From the NCBI RefSeq assembly GCF_018847975.1, contig NZ_CP072597.1, positions 1,116,001 to 1,180,000 on the forward strand: DNA of 64,000 bases, written 5' to 3'. Position 1 is the stretch's first letter, and each line of letters starts with the position of its first letter. The notes beneath the pieces are model-generated. The model worked only from the letters and a program-made list of their open reading frames with translations. It ran no database searches and was not told the DNA's origin. Positions 31,429 to 41,199 of the stretch are shown piece by piece. The position numbers and the translations under genes are program-made. This DNA comes from Lysobacter sp. K5869. GTDB taxonomy: Bacteria; Pseudomonadota; Gammaproteobacteria; Xanthomonadales; Xanthomonadaceae.

Positions 31429-31997
31429 GGCTTGCTCTCGCTGGAGGGGGCGGTTTGCTCGCCCTTGAGGTAATCGGGAACGTCGTTGGCGGCCGGCTTG
31501 GCGGCATCGCCGCCGGCGGCGTTGCCACCGCCTTGTGCGCCGCCGCCGCTGAACATGTACTTGCCGACCAGCTGGATCAGGTCGATGGCCGGCTGGGTCA
31601 GGTAGATCTCGTCGCCCGGCTTGAGGTCGTCCGGGTCGCCGCCCGGGGTCAGGCCGATATAGCTTTCGCCGAGCAGGCCGCTGGTGAAGATGCCGGCCGA
31701 GGTGTCGGCGGAGAGCTTGTTGTAGCGCTTGTCGATGGCCAGGGTGACCACCGAGGCGTAGCTCTTCGGGTCCAGCGAAATGTCGGCGACCTGGCCGACG
31801 GTGACGCCGCCGATCTTCACCGGCGCGTTCGGGCGCAGCGCGCCGATGCTGGTGAACTTGGCGGTGACCTCGTAATTGTCGCGGCCGAAGCCGAACTTGC
31901 CGTTGGTGGAGGCGATCGCCAACACCAGCAGCGAGGCCAGGGCGAGCAGCAGGAACGCGCCGACGGCGAATTCGATGCGGGGACTGCGGACGGACAT
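31425..31997 (-). CDS. mlaD: MlaD, MCE-domain subunit of the Mla transporter
   Basis: 190 residues. One N-terminal membrane helix (about 9-30, VGAFLLLALASLLVLAIAST) and one MCE domain (about 38-115): VTAKFTSIGALRPNAPVKIG, GVTVGQVADISLD and the pore-loop region GIFTSGLLGESYIGLTPGG. MlaD forms a hexameric ring binding lipid in the periplasm. A Gly/Ala-rich tail follows the C-terminal helix AIDLIQLVGKYMFSG. ATG 31997 is preferred over a start 12 codons upstream. 212 bp separate it from mlaE, unusually for this operon. Confidence 0.95.
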   Translation of the reverse strand: MSVRSPRIEFAVGAFLLLALASLLVLAIASTNGKFGFGRDNYEVTAKFTSIGALRPNAPVKIGGVTVGQVADISLDPKSYASVVTLAIDKRYNKLSADTSAGIFTSGLLGESYIGLTPGGDPDDLKPGDEIYLTQPAIDLIQLVGKYMFSGGGAQGGGNAAGGDAAKPAANDVPDYLKGEQTAPSSESKP

Positions 31998-32149
31998 GGG
32001 CACCACCTTGGGGATAAAGCCCGCGCGGATCAACGCGGCTGGGGAAACGGTTTGTCTGTTCGGAGCTACGGCGAAGCGTCGAAGCCCTGTCCCGCGGGCG
32101 GAAGAGAGACGGCGGCGAGGGCGCGCGTTGCGCGGCCTCGATCGCCTTG

Positions 32150-32203
32150 CGTGCCCTCATCCGCCCCGTCGGGGCTCCCTCTCCCGCCGGCGGGAGAAGG
32201 ACA
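32150..32203. repeat. Palindromic repeat between mlaE and mlaD
   Basis: TCTCCCGCCGGCGGGAGA at 32180-32197 is a perfect 18-bp palindrome inside a wider sequence (GCCCTCATCCGCCCCGTCGG...) of a type dispersed in Xanthomonadaceae genomes. It begins 13 bp past the mlaE stop codon, inside the 212-bp gap of the operon, and could stabilise or attenuate the transcript. The rest of the gap, 31998-32149, contains no gene. Confidence 0.65.
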
Positions 32204-32209
32204 CAGCGG

Positions 32210-32959
32210 TTACTTGAACAAGAACGCCGACATCACGAAGTTGAACATCAGCACCAGCAGCGAGGCGTTGACCACCGCCTGCGTCGTCGCCACCGAGGTG
32301 CCCTCGATGGTCGGCTCGGCGTGGTAGCCCACGTAGGCCGCCACCAGCGCCGCGGTGCCGCCGAACACGGCCGACTTCACGAACGCCATGAGGAAGTCGT
32401 CGAAGAAATCCACGCTGTCCTTGAGCACCTGCCAGAAGATGCCGGGCTCCAGGCCGATCACGTGCACCGACTCGAAGTAGCTCGCGCTGATCGCCAGACT
32501 GCAGAAGAAGCCGGTCAGCAGCGGCACGCACAGCACCGCCGCCCAGAACCGCGGCGCCACCGCCTTGCCGACCGGATCGATCGCCATCAGGCCCAGCGCG
32601 GTGATCTGGTCGGTCGCGCGCATCAGGCCCAGTTCGGCGGCGATGGAGCTGCCGGCGCGGCCGATGAACAGCAGCGCGGTCAGCACCGGGCCGAGCTCGC
32701 GGTACAGGCCCAGGCCGAGCATCGCGCTGACCTGATTGGCCGCGCCGTAGGTGTCGAGCGCGCGGTAGCCCAGCAGGGTCACCGACAAGCCCACGAACGC
32801 GCCGCCAACGGCGATGATCGGCAGCGAACGCGCGCCGATCTTGTAGATCTCGCGGATCAGCTCGCGGAAAAAGTCGGGCGTGGGCTTGGACGCGCGGAAC
32901 ACCGACAGCGAGAACAGGCCGGCGCGGCCCAGCGAACGGACGACATCGAACAACGCCAT
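32210..32959 (-). CDS. mlaE: MlaE, permease subunit of the Mla transporter
   Basis: 249 residues, typical MlaE length, with an interfacial N-terminal helix and five membrane helices. Motifs: SLPIIAVGGAFVGLSVTLLG, GPVLTALLFIGRAGSSIAAE (the conserved G-R-A-G-S-S-x-A-A-E), IDPVGKAVAPRFWAAVLCVP and SVATTQAVVNASLLVLMFNF. MlaE forms the inner-membrane path for phospholipid. Its ATG overlaps the mlaF stop by one base (TAATG). Confidence 0.96.
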   Translation of the reverse strand: MALFDVVRSLGRAGLFSLSVFRASKPTPDFFRELIREIYKIGARSLPIIAVGGAFVGLSVTLLGYRALDTYGAANQVSAMLGLGLYRELGPVLTALLFIGRAGSSIAAELGLMRATDQITALGLMAIDPVGKAVAPRFWAAVLCVPLLTGFFCSLAISASYFESVHVIGLEPGIFWQVLKDSVDFFDDFLMAFVKSAVFGGTAALVAAYVGYHAEPTIEGTSVATTQAVVNASLLVLMFNFVMSAFLFK

Positions 32960-33750
32960 TACGCGGCCTCCGAAGTGCGCGGCGCGGCGTCGAAGCCGAT
33001 CGGGCCGTCGGGCTCGCCGCGCAGGAACTGGCGCACCAACGGGTCGTCGCTGCGCTCCAGCTCGGCCGGGGTGCCGGAGAAGACGATGCCGCCGTTGGCG
33101 ATGACGATGGCGTGGTCGGCCACCGGCAGGGTTTCGTGGACGTGGTGGGTGACCACGATGCTGGTCAGGCCGAGGGTGTCGTTGAGCCGGCGCACCAGGC
33201 TCATGACCACGCCCGAGGCGATCGGGTCCAGGCCGGTCAGCGGTTCGTCGTAGATCATCAGCGGCGGGTCCAGCGCCAGCGCGCGCGCCAGCGCCACGCG
33301 CCGGGCCATGCCGCCGGAGAGCTCGCGCGGGAACGCGTCGGCGGCGGCGCTCAGGCCGACCGCGTGCAGCTTCATCAGCACCAGCCGGCGGATCACCGGG
33401 TTCGGCAATTTGGTGTGCGCGCGCAGCGGCAGCGCCACGTTCTCGGCCGCGGTCAGGTCGGTCAGCAGGCCGTTGCCTTGCAGCAGCACGCCGATGCCCT
33501 TGCGCAGTTCCAGCAGTTCGCGCTGGTTCTGCGGCACCGGCTGGCCGAACACTTCGACCGTGCCCGAGGCCGGCGCGAGTTCGCCGGTCAGCGCCGACAG
33601 CAGCGTGGACTTGCCGCTGCCCGAAGGGCCGAGCACGGCGACGATGCTGCCGCGCGGCACGCTCAGATTGATCCCGCGCAGCACGCTGCGGCCGCCGCGG
33701 TCCAGGCGCAGGTCGGTCAGGCGGACGATGGGCGTCGAAGTCGTCGTCAT
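32959..33750 (-). CDS. mlaF: MlaF, ATP-binding subunit of the Mla transporter
   Basis: 263 residues. Walker A GPSGSGKST (41-49), ABC signature LSGGMARR (144-151), Walker B LMIYDEP with catalytic E169, D-loop GLD and switch His in VVTHHVHETL. The sequence fits the MlaF/Ttg2A branch. It drives phospholipid transport with MlaE, MlaD and MlaB. First gene of the operon; the ~500-bp region upstream must contain its promoter. Confidence 0.96.
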   Translation of the reverse strand: MTTTSTPIVRLTDLRLDRGGRSVLRGINLSVPRGSIVAVLGPSGSGKSTLLSALTGELAPASGTVEVFGQPVPQNQRELLELRKGIGVLLQGNGLLTDLTAAENVALPLRAHTKLPNPVIRRLVLMKLHAVGLSAAADAFPRELSGGMARRVALARALALDPPLMIYDEPLTGLDPIASGVVMSLVRRLNDTLGLTSIVVTHHVHETLPVADHAIVIANGGIVFSGTPAELERSDDPLVRQFLRGEPDGPIGFDAAPRTSEAA

Positions 33751-34252
33751 GCGGTGCGGCTATCCGATGGGGACGTGCGGGACGAACGCCCGATCCGTCC
33801 GAAACCTGGAAAAACGGGCGTTCACAAAACGGCGCAGCTTGGCCCAGCCCGCCTGAACGGGGATGGAGCGCGAACCATTGTCGCAGCTTAGCCGTCCATG
33901 GGCGTCGCCGCCGGCGCGCCGGTGGGTCGACCGGTTCGACCCGACCGTCGGGACGGGCTCGCGCGCGGACAGCGCGATTGGAGCGAGGAGCGATTAAAAC
34001 GGTTTTAAGTCGCGCGGTTAGCGCGCCGGTTTCGCGCCGGGCGCTCGCGCCGAAACCGACGCCGCGGACCGCGCGACCGATGCGCCGCCCGCGAGCCGCC
34101 CCGCAGGGTAAGCGCGGATCCGCCCGCGCTGGGTAACGACGCGTAACCACCGCGCACCGGCGCCGCATCGCGCGCGTGCGCCGGTCACGCGCCGCGCAAC
34201 CGCCCGATGCGCTGCGCGCGCGTCGCGCCGGCTTGCGGCAACATGGCGCCCT
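33751..34252. other. Divergent intergenic region between mlaF and recC
   Basis: No gene is convincing. Contains a perfect odd palindrome TTAAAACGGTTTTAA (33994-34008) that stands out as AT-rich within GC-rich DNA and may be an operator or promoter part. Two GC-rich stretches (33900-33960, 34020-34200) are rich in short GCGC motifs only. The ATG of recC at 34253 is preceded by CAACATGGCGCCCT, with no clear Shine-Dalgarno. Confidence 0.45.
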
Positions 34253-37200
34253 ATGCCCGCGCGTCCCGATTTCCGTCTCTACCATTCCAATGCGCTGGAC
34301 GTGCTGGCCGGACTGCTCGCGCAGGAACTGCGCACGCCGGCGCCCGGGCAGCCGTTGCTGGCGCCGGACACCATCCTGATCCCGCAGGTGGCGATGCGCC
34401 GCTGGCTGCAGGCGACCCTGGCGCAGGCGCACGGCATCGCCGCCAATCTGGAATTCCTGACCCCGGGCGAATTCGTCCAGCGCGCGCTCGCCGCCAACGT
34501 GGCCGGCGGCGAGGACGACCTCGACGCCGCCGCGCTGCGCTGGCGGCTGTACGCGCAACTGGCCCAGCCGGCGCAATTGCGCGAGCCGGCGTTGGCGTCG
34601 CTGCGCGGCTATCTGGACGGCGACGACCCGCTCAAGGCGTGGTCGCTGTCGGGCGAGCTGGCCGGCCTGTTCGAGAAATACCAAGCCTGGCGCCGCGACT
34701 GGCTGCTGGCCTGGGACGCCGGCCACGAGCGCCACGACCCGCAGGCCGCGCTGTGGCGCAAGATCGCCGGCGGCCGCCGCTACCGCGCGCGCCGCATCGA
34801 CGACTACCTGGGCCGCTTCGGCGGCGACGGCGAACGCGACGAAGCGCCGCTCGGCCTGCCGCCGCGCTTGTTCGCCTTCGCCACGCTCAACATCTCGCCC
34901 GACGTGCTGCGGGTGATCGCCACCCAGGCCCGCGCCGGCACCCTGCATTTCTATCTGCCGACGCCCACGCGCAAGTACTGGGGCGATCTGGGCACGCTCG
35001 CCGAGCGCCTGCGCCAGGGCGAACAGGCCGCGTTCGGCGAAGACGACAACCCGCTGCTGCAGGCCTGGGGCGCGGCCGGGCGCGATTTCATGGCGGTGCT
35101 GGGCGGTTACGAGGTCGTGCATCCCTCCGGCGAAATCGCCGCCTACGCCGACCCGGAAGAAAGCCGCTACGACGATCCCGCGCGCGACAGCCTGCTGCAG
35201 CGCCTGCAGCGCGACCTGCTGCACCGGCGCGCGCTGCCGGCGCAGCCGTGGCGCGCGCAGCTCGACCGCTTCGACGCCAGCGTGCAAGTCCACGCCTGCC
35301 ACACGCGCTTGCGCGAAGTGCAGGTGCTGCACGATCAGTTGCACGGGCTGCTCGACCCGACTTCCGAACAAGGCCGCCGCTTCGACCCGCCGCTGCAGCC
35401 GCGCGACATCGCCGTGCTCGCGCCCGACATCGATCCCTACGCGCCGCACATCGCTGCGGTGTTCGGCGGCTTGGCCGGGCGGCCGGGCTTCATCCCGTAT
35501 GCGCTGGCCGACGTCAGCCCGCTCGCCGCCGAACCGCTGGCCGAAGTGTTCCTGCGCCTGCTCGCGCTGCCGGTGTCGCGCTTCGGCCTGAGCGAAATCC
35601 TCGACCTGTTGGCGACGCCCGCCATCGCCGAACAAGCCGGCCTCGACGGCGACGGCCTGGAGCGCCTGCGCGTGTGGCTGGGCGAAGCCGGCGCGCGCTG
35701 GGGCATCGACGCCGCCCACCGCGGCCGCCACGACGCGCCCGGCGACGACGCCTACACCTGGGCGTTCGCGCTCGACCGCTTGCTGATCGGCCACGCCGCG
35801 GGCGACGGCGACGGCGACGACGACGGCGCGCTCGTCGCCGGCGTCGCGCCCTACGCCGAACTCGAAGGCGCCGCGCTCGACGCGCTCGACGCCTTGATCC
35901 GCTTGCTGCGCGTGCTGGCGCGGTTCGAACGCGGCCTCGCCGCCGAACTGACCCCGGCGCAATGGTCGCAGCGCCTGCTCGGCCTGCTGCGCGCGTTGCT
36001 GCCCGAACGCCCGCGCGACAGCGGCGACCAGCGCACGCTCGAACGCTTGCGCACGCTGGTGGAAACCTTCGCCGGCGACGCCGCCGCGGCCGGTTTCGAC
36101 GGCGCGGTCGCGCCGGAAGTGGTGCGCGCGCATTTCCGCGCCGCGCTGGCCGAGGCCGACGCGCGCGCGCCGCTGCTCACCGGCGGCGTCAGCTTCGGCC
36201 GCATGGTGCCGATGCGTTTGATTCCGTTCCGCGCGATCTGCCTGCTCGGCATGAACGACGGCGACTACCCGCGCCGCGACCCGGCCGGCGGCCTCAACCG
36301 CCTCGCCGCCGAACTCGGCACCGGCGCGCGCCGCCACGGCGACCGCTCGCTGCGCGACGACGACCGCTTCTTGTTCCTGCAGTTGTTCGGCGCGTCCTCC
36401 GACGCGTTCTATCTGAGCTACCTCGGCGCCGACCCGCGCGACGGCAGCCAGCGCGAACCCTCGCCGCTGGTGTCGGAACTGCTCGACGCCATCGCCCGCT
36501 ACCACGCCGACCCGGCCCAGGCGCGCGCGCAGTTCACCGTGCGCCAGCCGCTGCAGCCGTTCGCGCCGGCCGCGTTCGGCGGCGACAGCGGCGCCGCCGC
36601 CGAGCCGCGCCGCTTCAGTTACCGCAGCGAATGGCGGCCGGCGGCCGAAGCCGGCGCGGGCCGCCGCAACGAGTTGGGGCCGTGGCTCGACGACGCGCTG
36701 CCGCCGTTGGAGCACGACGGCGGCGAGCGCCGCTTGAATTACCAGGACCTGCGCAGCTTCCTGCGCGATCCGCCCACGGCGTTCCTGCGCCAGCGTTTGG
36801 GCTTGCGGCTGCCGGACGAAATCGAAACCGCCGACGACGTCGAGCCCTTGGTGTTGCCGGGCCGCGGCCTGCTGCGCCAGCAATTGCAGCGCGCGGTGTT
36901 CGACGATTTGCTCGCCGGCGACGGCGCGCTCGACCGCGACCGCCTGCAAGCCTCGCTGCGCGCGCGCGCGTTGCTGCCGTCGGGGCCGCTGGGGCGGCGC
37001 CAGCTCGACGCCCTGCTCGGGCAAGTGCGGCCCTACGCCGACGCGTTCGCGCGCTGGCGCGGCGGCGCGGCGCAGACGCTGCCGTTCGAGCTCGACGTGG
37101 ACGGCACGCGCCTGCTCGGACGGCTCGACGAGTTGTATCCCAGCGGCTTGGCGCGGCTGCGCTTCGATACCTTGCACGGCCCCTCGCAGATCGCCCACGG

Positions 37201-37621
37201 CCTGGATTGGCTGGTGCTGTCGGCGCTCGGCGACGCGCGCCCGCTCGCGCAGTTCGCCCAGGCCAGCGACGGCCCCGGCCCGCACCTGCGCGCCGCGCTG
37301 CCGCCGCGGCAAGCGCGTGCCGCGTTGGCCGCGCTGCTGCGCCTGCGCGACTACGGCCTGCGCATGCCGTTGCCGTTCCTGCCGCGCGCCGGCTGGCTTT
37401 GGTACGAAGCGGCGATGCAGGACAAAGACGGCTGGGGCAAGGCCGAAGCGCAATGGCATGGCGGCCCGCGCCACTGGGGCGAAGGCGGCCAACCCGGCGT
37501 GCGGCTGGCGCTGCGCGGGCGCGATCCGTTCGCCGACGCCGATCTCGGCGAGCAGTTCCGCGGCATCGCCAAGCTGGTGTTCGACGCCGTAGTGCTCGGC
37601 CGCGATGAGGACGCCGCATGA
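34253..37621 (+). CDS. recC: RecBCD exonuclease V subunit gamma (RecC)
   Basis: 1122 residues, the same length as E. coli RecC. N-terminal motifs FRLYHSNALDVLAGLLAQEL and LIPQVAMRRWLQATLAQAHG are typical; the middle contains FGRMVPMRLIPFRAICLLGMNDGDYPR and the C-terminal domain LNYQDLRSFLRDPPTAFLRQ. RecC is an inactive helicase/nuclease-like scaffold that recognises Chi and splits the DNA strands. First gene of recC-recB-recD; its TGA overlaps the recB ATG. The upstream leader lacks a clear ribosome-binding site. Confidence 0.96.
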   Translation: MPARPDFRLYHSNALDVLAGLLAQELRTPAPGQPLLAPDTILIPQVAMRRWLQATLAQAHGIAANLEFLTPGEFVQRALAANVAGGEDDLDAAALRWRLYAQLAQPAQLREPALASLRGYLDGDDPLKAWSLSGELAGLFEKYQAWRRDWLLAWDAGHERHDPQAALWRKIAGGRRYRARRIDDYLGRFGGDGERDEAPLGLPPRLFAFATLNISPDVLRVIATQARAGTLHFYLPTPTRKYWGDLGTLAERLRQGEQAAFGEDDNPLLQAWGAAGRDFMAVLGGYEVVHPSGEIAAYADPEESRYDDPARDSLLQRLQRDLLHRRALPAQPWRAQLDRFDASVQVHACHTRLREVQVLHDQLHGLLDPTSEQGRRFDPPLQPRDIAVLAPDIDPYAPHIAAVFGGLAGRPGFIPYALADVSPLAAEPLAEVFLRLLALPVSRFGLSEILDLLATPAIAEQAGLDGDGLERLRVWLGEAGARWGIDAAHRGRHDAPGDDAYTWAFALDRLLIGHAAGDGDGDDDGALVAGVAPYAELEGAALDALDALIRLLRVLARFERGLAAELTPAQWSQRLLGLLRALLPERPRDSGDQRTLERLRTLVETFAGDAAAAGFDGAVAPEVVRAHFRAALAEADARAPLLTGGVSFGRMVPMRLIPFRAICLLGMNDGDYPRRDPAGGLNRLAAELGTGARRHGDRSLRDDDRFLFLQLFGASSDAFYLSYLGADPRDGSQREPSPLVSELLDAIARYHADPAQARAQFTVRQPLQPFAPAAFGGDSGAAAEPRRFSYRSEWRPAAEAGAGRRNELGPWLDDALPPLEHDGGERRLNYQDLRSFLRDPPTAFLRQRLGLRLPDEIETADDVEPLVLPGRGLLRQQLQRAVFDDLLAGDGALDRDRLQASLRARALLPSGPLGRRQLDALLGQVRPYADAFARWRGGAAQTLPFELDVDGTRLLGRLDELYPSGLARLRFDTLHGPSQIAHGLDWLVLSALGDARPLAQFAQASDGPGPHLRAALPPRQARAALAALLRLRDYGLRMPLPFLPRAGWLWYEAAMQDKDGWGKAEAQWHGGPRHWGEGGQPGVRLALRGRDPFADADLGEQFRGIAKLVFDAVVLGRDEDAA

Positions 37622-40600
37622 GCGCCGAACAAGACCCGGCCGTGAGAGACCCATTTCTCGACTTGCCGCTCGACGGCCTGCGCCTGATCGAGGCCAGCGC
37701 CGGCACCGGCAAGACCTACACCTTGGCGACGCTGGTCGCGCGCCTGGTGATCGAGCGCGGCCTGAGCGTGAGCCGCATTCTCGCAGTGACCTTCACCGAC
37801 GCCGCCACCCAGGAATTGCGCGAACGCCTGCGCCGGCGCTTGCTGCTGGCCGCGCGCATCGCCGCGGACGATCCCTCGCTGGACGAAGCCGACGACGATG
37901 CCGAGCGCGCGCTGACCCGCGCGCTGGTGCGCGCGCAAGCCGGCATCGAAGGCGACGCGCCGCTGCGCGCGCGCCTGCAACGCGCCGCGCGCGAGATCGA
38001 TCTGGCCGCGGTGGTCACCATTCACGGCTTCTGCGCGCGCGTGCTGGCCGAGCACGCGCTGGAAACCGGGCAAGCGTTCGCCGCGCCGGAACTGATCGGC
38101 AGCGAACGCGAGCTGCACGACGAGATCGCGGTCGACCTGTGGCGCGCGTTCGGCAACGACGCGGGCGAGGCCGAACTGCTGGCGCTGCAATGGCCGGCCG
38201 GCCCGCCGTCGCTGGCCGCCGACCTCGGCGCGTTGTTGCGCACGCCGCTGCTGTTGCCGGCCGCGCCGCGCGCGGCGGACGATCCGCTGATCGAGTTGGA
38301 GCAAGCCGGCGCCGCGCTGGCCGAGGCGTTCGTAACCCATGCCGACGACGCCTTCGCCGCGCTCGACGCCGCCATCGCCGGCAAAGTACTCAACGGCAAC
38401 AGCTACCGCGCCCATCTGCCCGCCGAGCTGCGCGCGCAATTGAGCGCCTGGTGCGCGAACGGCGATTACGGCCAGCCGCTGGACGAGCGCGCGCAGAAGC
38501 TCGCGCCCGGCGCGTTGGCGTCGAAGGCGAACAAGGGCAAGGAAGCGCTGGTGCCGGCGTCGCCGTTGTTCGACGCGGTGGCGCGTTATCTCGACGCGGC
38601 CCAGCGCCGCGAGCAATGGTTGGCGGGACAGCGGCTTGCGCTCGCGCACCGCATCCGCGCGGCGGCGGCGCAGCGGCTGGCCGAACTCAAGCGCGTGCGC
38701 CGGGTGCAGAGCTTCGACGATCTGATCGCCGACGTCGCCACCGCGCTGGAAGGCCCGCACGGCGATGCCCTAGCCCAGCGCCTGCGCGAGCAATACGCGG
38801 TGGCTTTGGTCGACGAATTCCAGGACACCGACCCGCGCCAGTGGGCGATCTTCCGCCGCGTATTCGGCGAAGCCGCGCCCGACGGCGCCGGGCTATTCCT
38901 GATCGGCGACCCCAAGCAAGCCATTTATGGCTTCCGCGGCGGCGACGTGCACACCTATTTGTCGGCCGCCGCGCAAGCCGAGCCGGCGCCGCCGCTGGAC
39001 CACAACTTCCGCTCGCGCCCCTCGCTGCTGCGTGCGATCGCCGCGCTGTACGCGCAGGCCGGCGCGGCGGCGTTCGTCGATCCGCGCATCCGTTTCCGCG
39101 AAGTCGAAGCCGGCGGCGCGGTCGCCGACGCCGACTTGCAGCGCGACGGCGCCATCGCGCCCGCGCTGACCTTGCGCGCGCTGCCGCCGCCCGACGACGG
39201 ACGCAAGAAACCCGAATGGAGTTCGCCCGAATCGCGCGAACTGGCCGCGCGCGCCTGCATCGCCGCGATCCACGGCTGGCTCGGCGAGGCCCGCGCCGGC
39301 CGCGCGACGATCCAAGGCCGCCCGGTGCGCCCGGCCGACATCGCGGTGCTGGTGCGCAGCCACGACGAAGCCGCGCAGATCCAGCACGCGCTGACCGCCG
39401 CCGGCATTCCGGCGGTCGCCGCCGGCCGCCGCAGCTTGTTCGCCACCGAACAGGCGATGGAAACGTTGACCCTGTTCGACGCGTTGCTGCATCCCGGCGA
39501 CAGCGGCCGCCTGCGCGCGGCGTTGGCGACGGTGTTGATCGGCCTGGACGGCGCGCAGGTCGCGCGCTTGGCCGCCGACGAAACCGAACAAGCGCGCTGG
39601 CAAGCGCAGGCGCTGCAATGGCGCGAGCGCTGGCAGCGCCACGGCCCGCTGGCGTTGCTGGCCGACCTGTGCGCGCAGCAGGCGCCGCGCCTGCTCGCGC
39701 TCAACGACGGCGAGCGCCGCCTGACCAACCTGCTGCAACTGGCCGAAACCCTGCAGGAAGCCGACAGCCGCGCGCTCGGCCTGCACGGCCTGCGCGACTG
39801 GTTGCGCCTGCGCATCGCCGAGGCCGACGACGGCGACGAGAAGCAGCAACTGCGCTTGGAATCGGACGCGCACCGGGTGCAGATCCTGACCCTGCACAAG
39901 AGCAAAGGCCTCGAATTCGGTCTGGTGTTCCTGCCGTTCGTCGCGCTCGGCCGCGAACCGCGCGCGGGCCGCTGGTGCGAATATCCCGATCCCGAACACG
40001 GCCGGGTGATGCAGTTGCAGAGCGAGCTGTTCGACCCGAACGCGCCGGACTGGGACGCCGCGCGCGAACGCGCCGCGCTGGAAACCCGCGCCGAGGATGC
40101 GCGCCTGCTCTACGTCGGCCTGACCCGCGCGCGTCACGCGCTGTGGATCGCCACCGGCCCGCTCTATCACGCGCCGCTGTCGCCGCTGCAACCGATGCTC
40201 GCCGACATCGAAGCGCTGGCGCGCGAACCCGGCGTCGCCATCGACGCCGGCGCGATCGAACCCCCGCCCGCGCCGTTGCCGCCGGCCGCCGACGGCGCGG
40301 TGCCGCCGGCGCGCGAAGCGCGCAGCAAGGCCGCGCGCGACTGGTGGGTCTACAGCTTCACCCAACTCACCAACGAAGACGCCGGCTTCGACCCGGCCGC
40401 GCAAGACGAACGCGGCGCCCAGGACGAACCGGAGACCGCGCCCGCCGCGCCGCTGCCCGGCGACGCGCGCTTCGGCGGCAGCCGCTTCGGCAACGTCGTC
40501 CACAACGCGCTGGAACGGGTGGATTTCGGCGCTTGGCGCGAGTGGCGCGAAGGCGATCCGGCGCCGCCGCAACAAGCCGAAATATTGGCCTCGGCGATGG

Positions 40601-41199
40601 CGAAGGAAGGCTACGCCGAGGCCGAAATCGCCGACGGCGTCGAACTGCTGACGTCGCTGGTCGGCCGCACCTTGGTCGCGCCGCTGCCGGAAGGCGCGCG
40701 TCTGTGCGAGGTGCCCGAACCCGCGCGCCGCAGCGAAATGGAATTCCACTTCGCGCTCGACGCCGCGCCGGTCGACGCGCTGCTGGCGGCGCTGCACGCG
40801 CACGGGCAAGTGCGCGAACGCCGCGCGTTCGGCTCGCGCCGGCGCCTGGAAGGCTTGATGACCGGCAAGATCGACTTGGTCTACGCGCACGAGGGCCGTT
40901 ATTACGTGCTCGACTACAAGACCAACCGCCTGCCCGGCTTCGACGCCGCGCAGGTCGAACGGGCGATGGCCGAAAGCGAGTACGACTTGCAATCGCTGAT
41001 CTACACCGTGGCCCTGCACCGCTGGCTGCGTTTCCGTCTGGGCGAGGCCTACGACTACGAACGCGATTTCGGCGGCGTGCGTTATCTGTTCTGCCGCGGC
41101 CTCGACGCGAGCGATCCGAACGCGGGCCTGCACGCGGCCAAGCCGCCGTTCGCCTTGATCGAAGCGATGGACGCGGCGTTCGCGGGAGGCCCGCGATGA
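37618..41199 (+). CDS. recB: RecBCD exonuclease V subunit beta (RecB)
   Basis: 1193 residues. UvrD/Rep-type helicase with Walker A ASAGTGKTYT (26-35), Walker B VDEFQDTDPRQW, motif III FLIGDPKQAIYGFRGGD, HNFRSRPSLL, and LTLHKSKGLEFGLVF / LLYVGLTRARHALW. C-terminal RecB nuclease domain with KIDLVY (D1086), VLDYKTN (D1099, K1101) and LIYTVALHRWLRF; the D-x13-D-x-K spacing equals E. coli D1067/D1080/K1082, so nuclease activity is expected. Overlaps recC and recD by ATGA at both ends. Confidence 0.97.
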   Translation: MSAEQDPAVRDPFLDLPLDGLRLIEASAGTGKTYTLATLVARLVIERGLSVSRILAVTFTDAATQELRERLRRRLLLAARIAADDPSLDEADDDAERALTRALVRAQAGIEGDAPLRARLQRAAREIDLAAVVTIHGFCARVLAEHALETGQAFAAPELIGSERELHDEIAVDLWRAFGNDAGEAELLALQWPAGPPSLAADLGALLRTPLLLPAAPRAADDPLIELEQAGAALAEAFVTHADDAFAALDAAIAGKVLNGNSYRAHLPAELRAQLSAWCANGDYGQPLDERAQKLAPGALASKANKGKEALVPASPLFDAVARYLDAAQRREQWLAGQRLALAHRIRAAAAQRLAELKRVRRVQSFDDLIADVATALEGPHGDALAQRLREQYAVALVDEFQDTDPRQWAIFRRVFGEAAPDGAGLFLIGDPKQAIYGFRGGDVHTYLSAAAQAEPAPPLDHNFRSRPSLLRAIAALYAQAGAAAFVDPRIRFREVEAGGAVADADLQRDGAIAPALTLRALPPPDDGRKKPEWSSPESRELAARACIAAIHGWLGEARAGRATIQGRPVRPADIAVLVRSHDEAAQIQHALTAAGIPAVAAGRRSLFATEQAMETLTLFDALLHPGDSGRLRAALATVLIGLDGAQVARLAADETEQARWQAQALQWRERWQRHGPLALLADLCAQQAPRLLALNDGERRLTNLLQLAETLQEADSRALGLHGLRDWLRLRIAEADDGDEKQQLRLESDAHRVQILTLHKSKGLEFGLVFLPFVALGREPRAGRWCEYPDPEHGRVMQLQSELFDPNAPDWDAARERAALETRAEDARLLYVGLTRARHALWIATGPLYHAPLSPLQPMLADIEALAREPGVAIDAGAIEPPPAPLPPAADGAVPPAREARSKAARDWWVYSFTQLTNEDAGFDPAAQDERGAQDEPETAPAAPLPGDARFGGSRFGNVVHNALERVDFGAWREWREGDPAPPQQAEILASAMAKEGYAEAEIADGVELLTSLVGRTLVAPLPEGARLCEVPEPARRSEMEFHFALDAAPVDALLAALHAHGQVRERRAFGSRRRLEGLMTGKIDLVYAHEGRYYVLDYKTNRLPGFDAAQVERAMAESEYDLQSLIYTVALHRWLRFRLGEAYDYERDFGGVRYLFCRGLDASDPNAGLHAAKPPFALIEAMDAAFAGGPR

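Noticed and set aside
32960..37654. 1814-codon minus-strand frame opposite recC and mlaF
   Set aside because: Only the part 32210-32959 (MlaE) is real. The rest is antisense of recC and of the mlaF gene in another frame, Gln/Arg/Ala-rich, as expected from GC-biased third positions.
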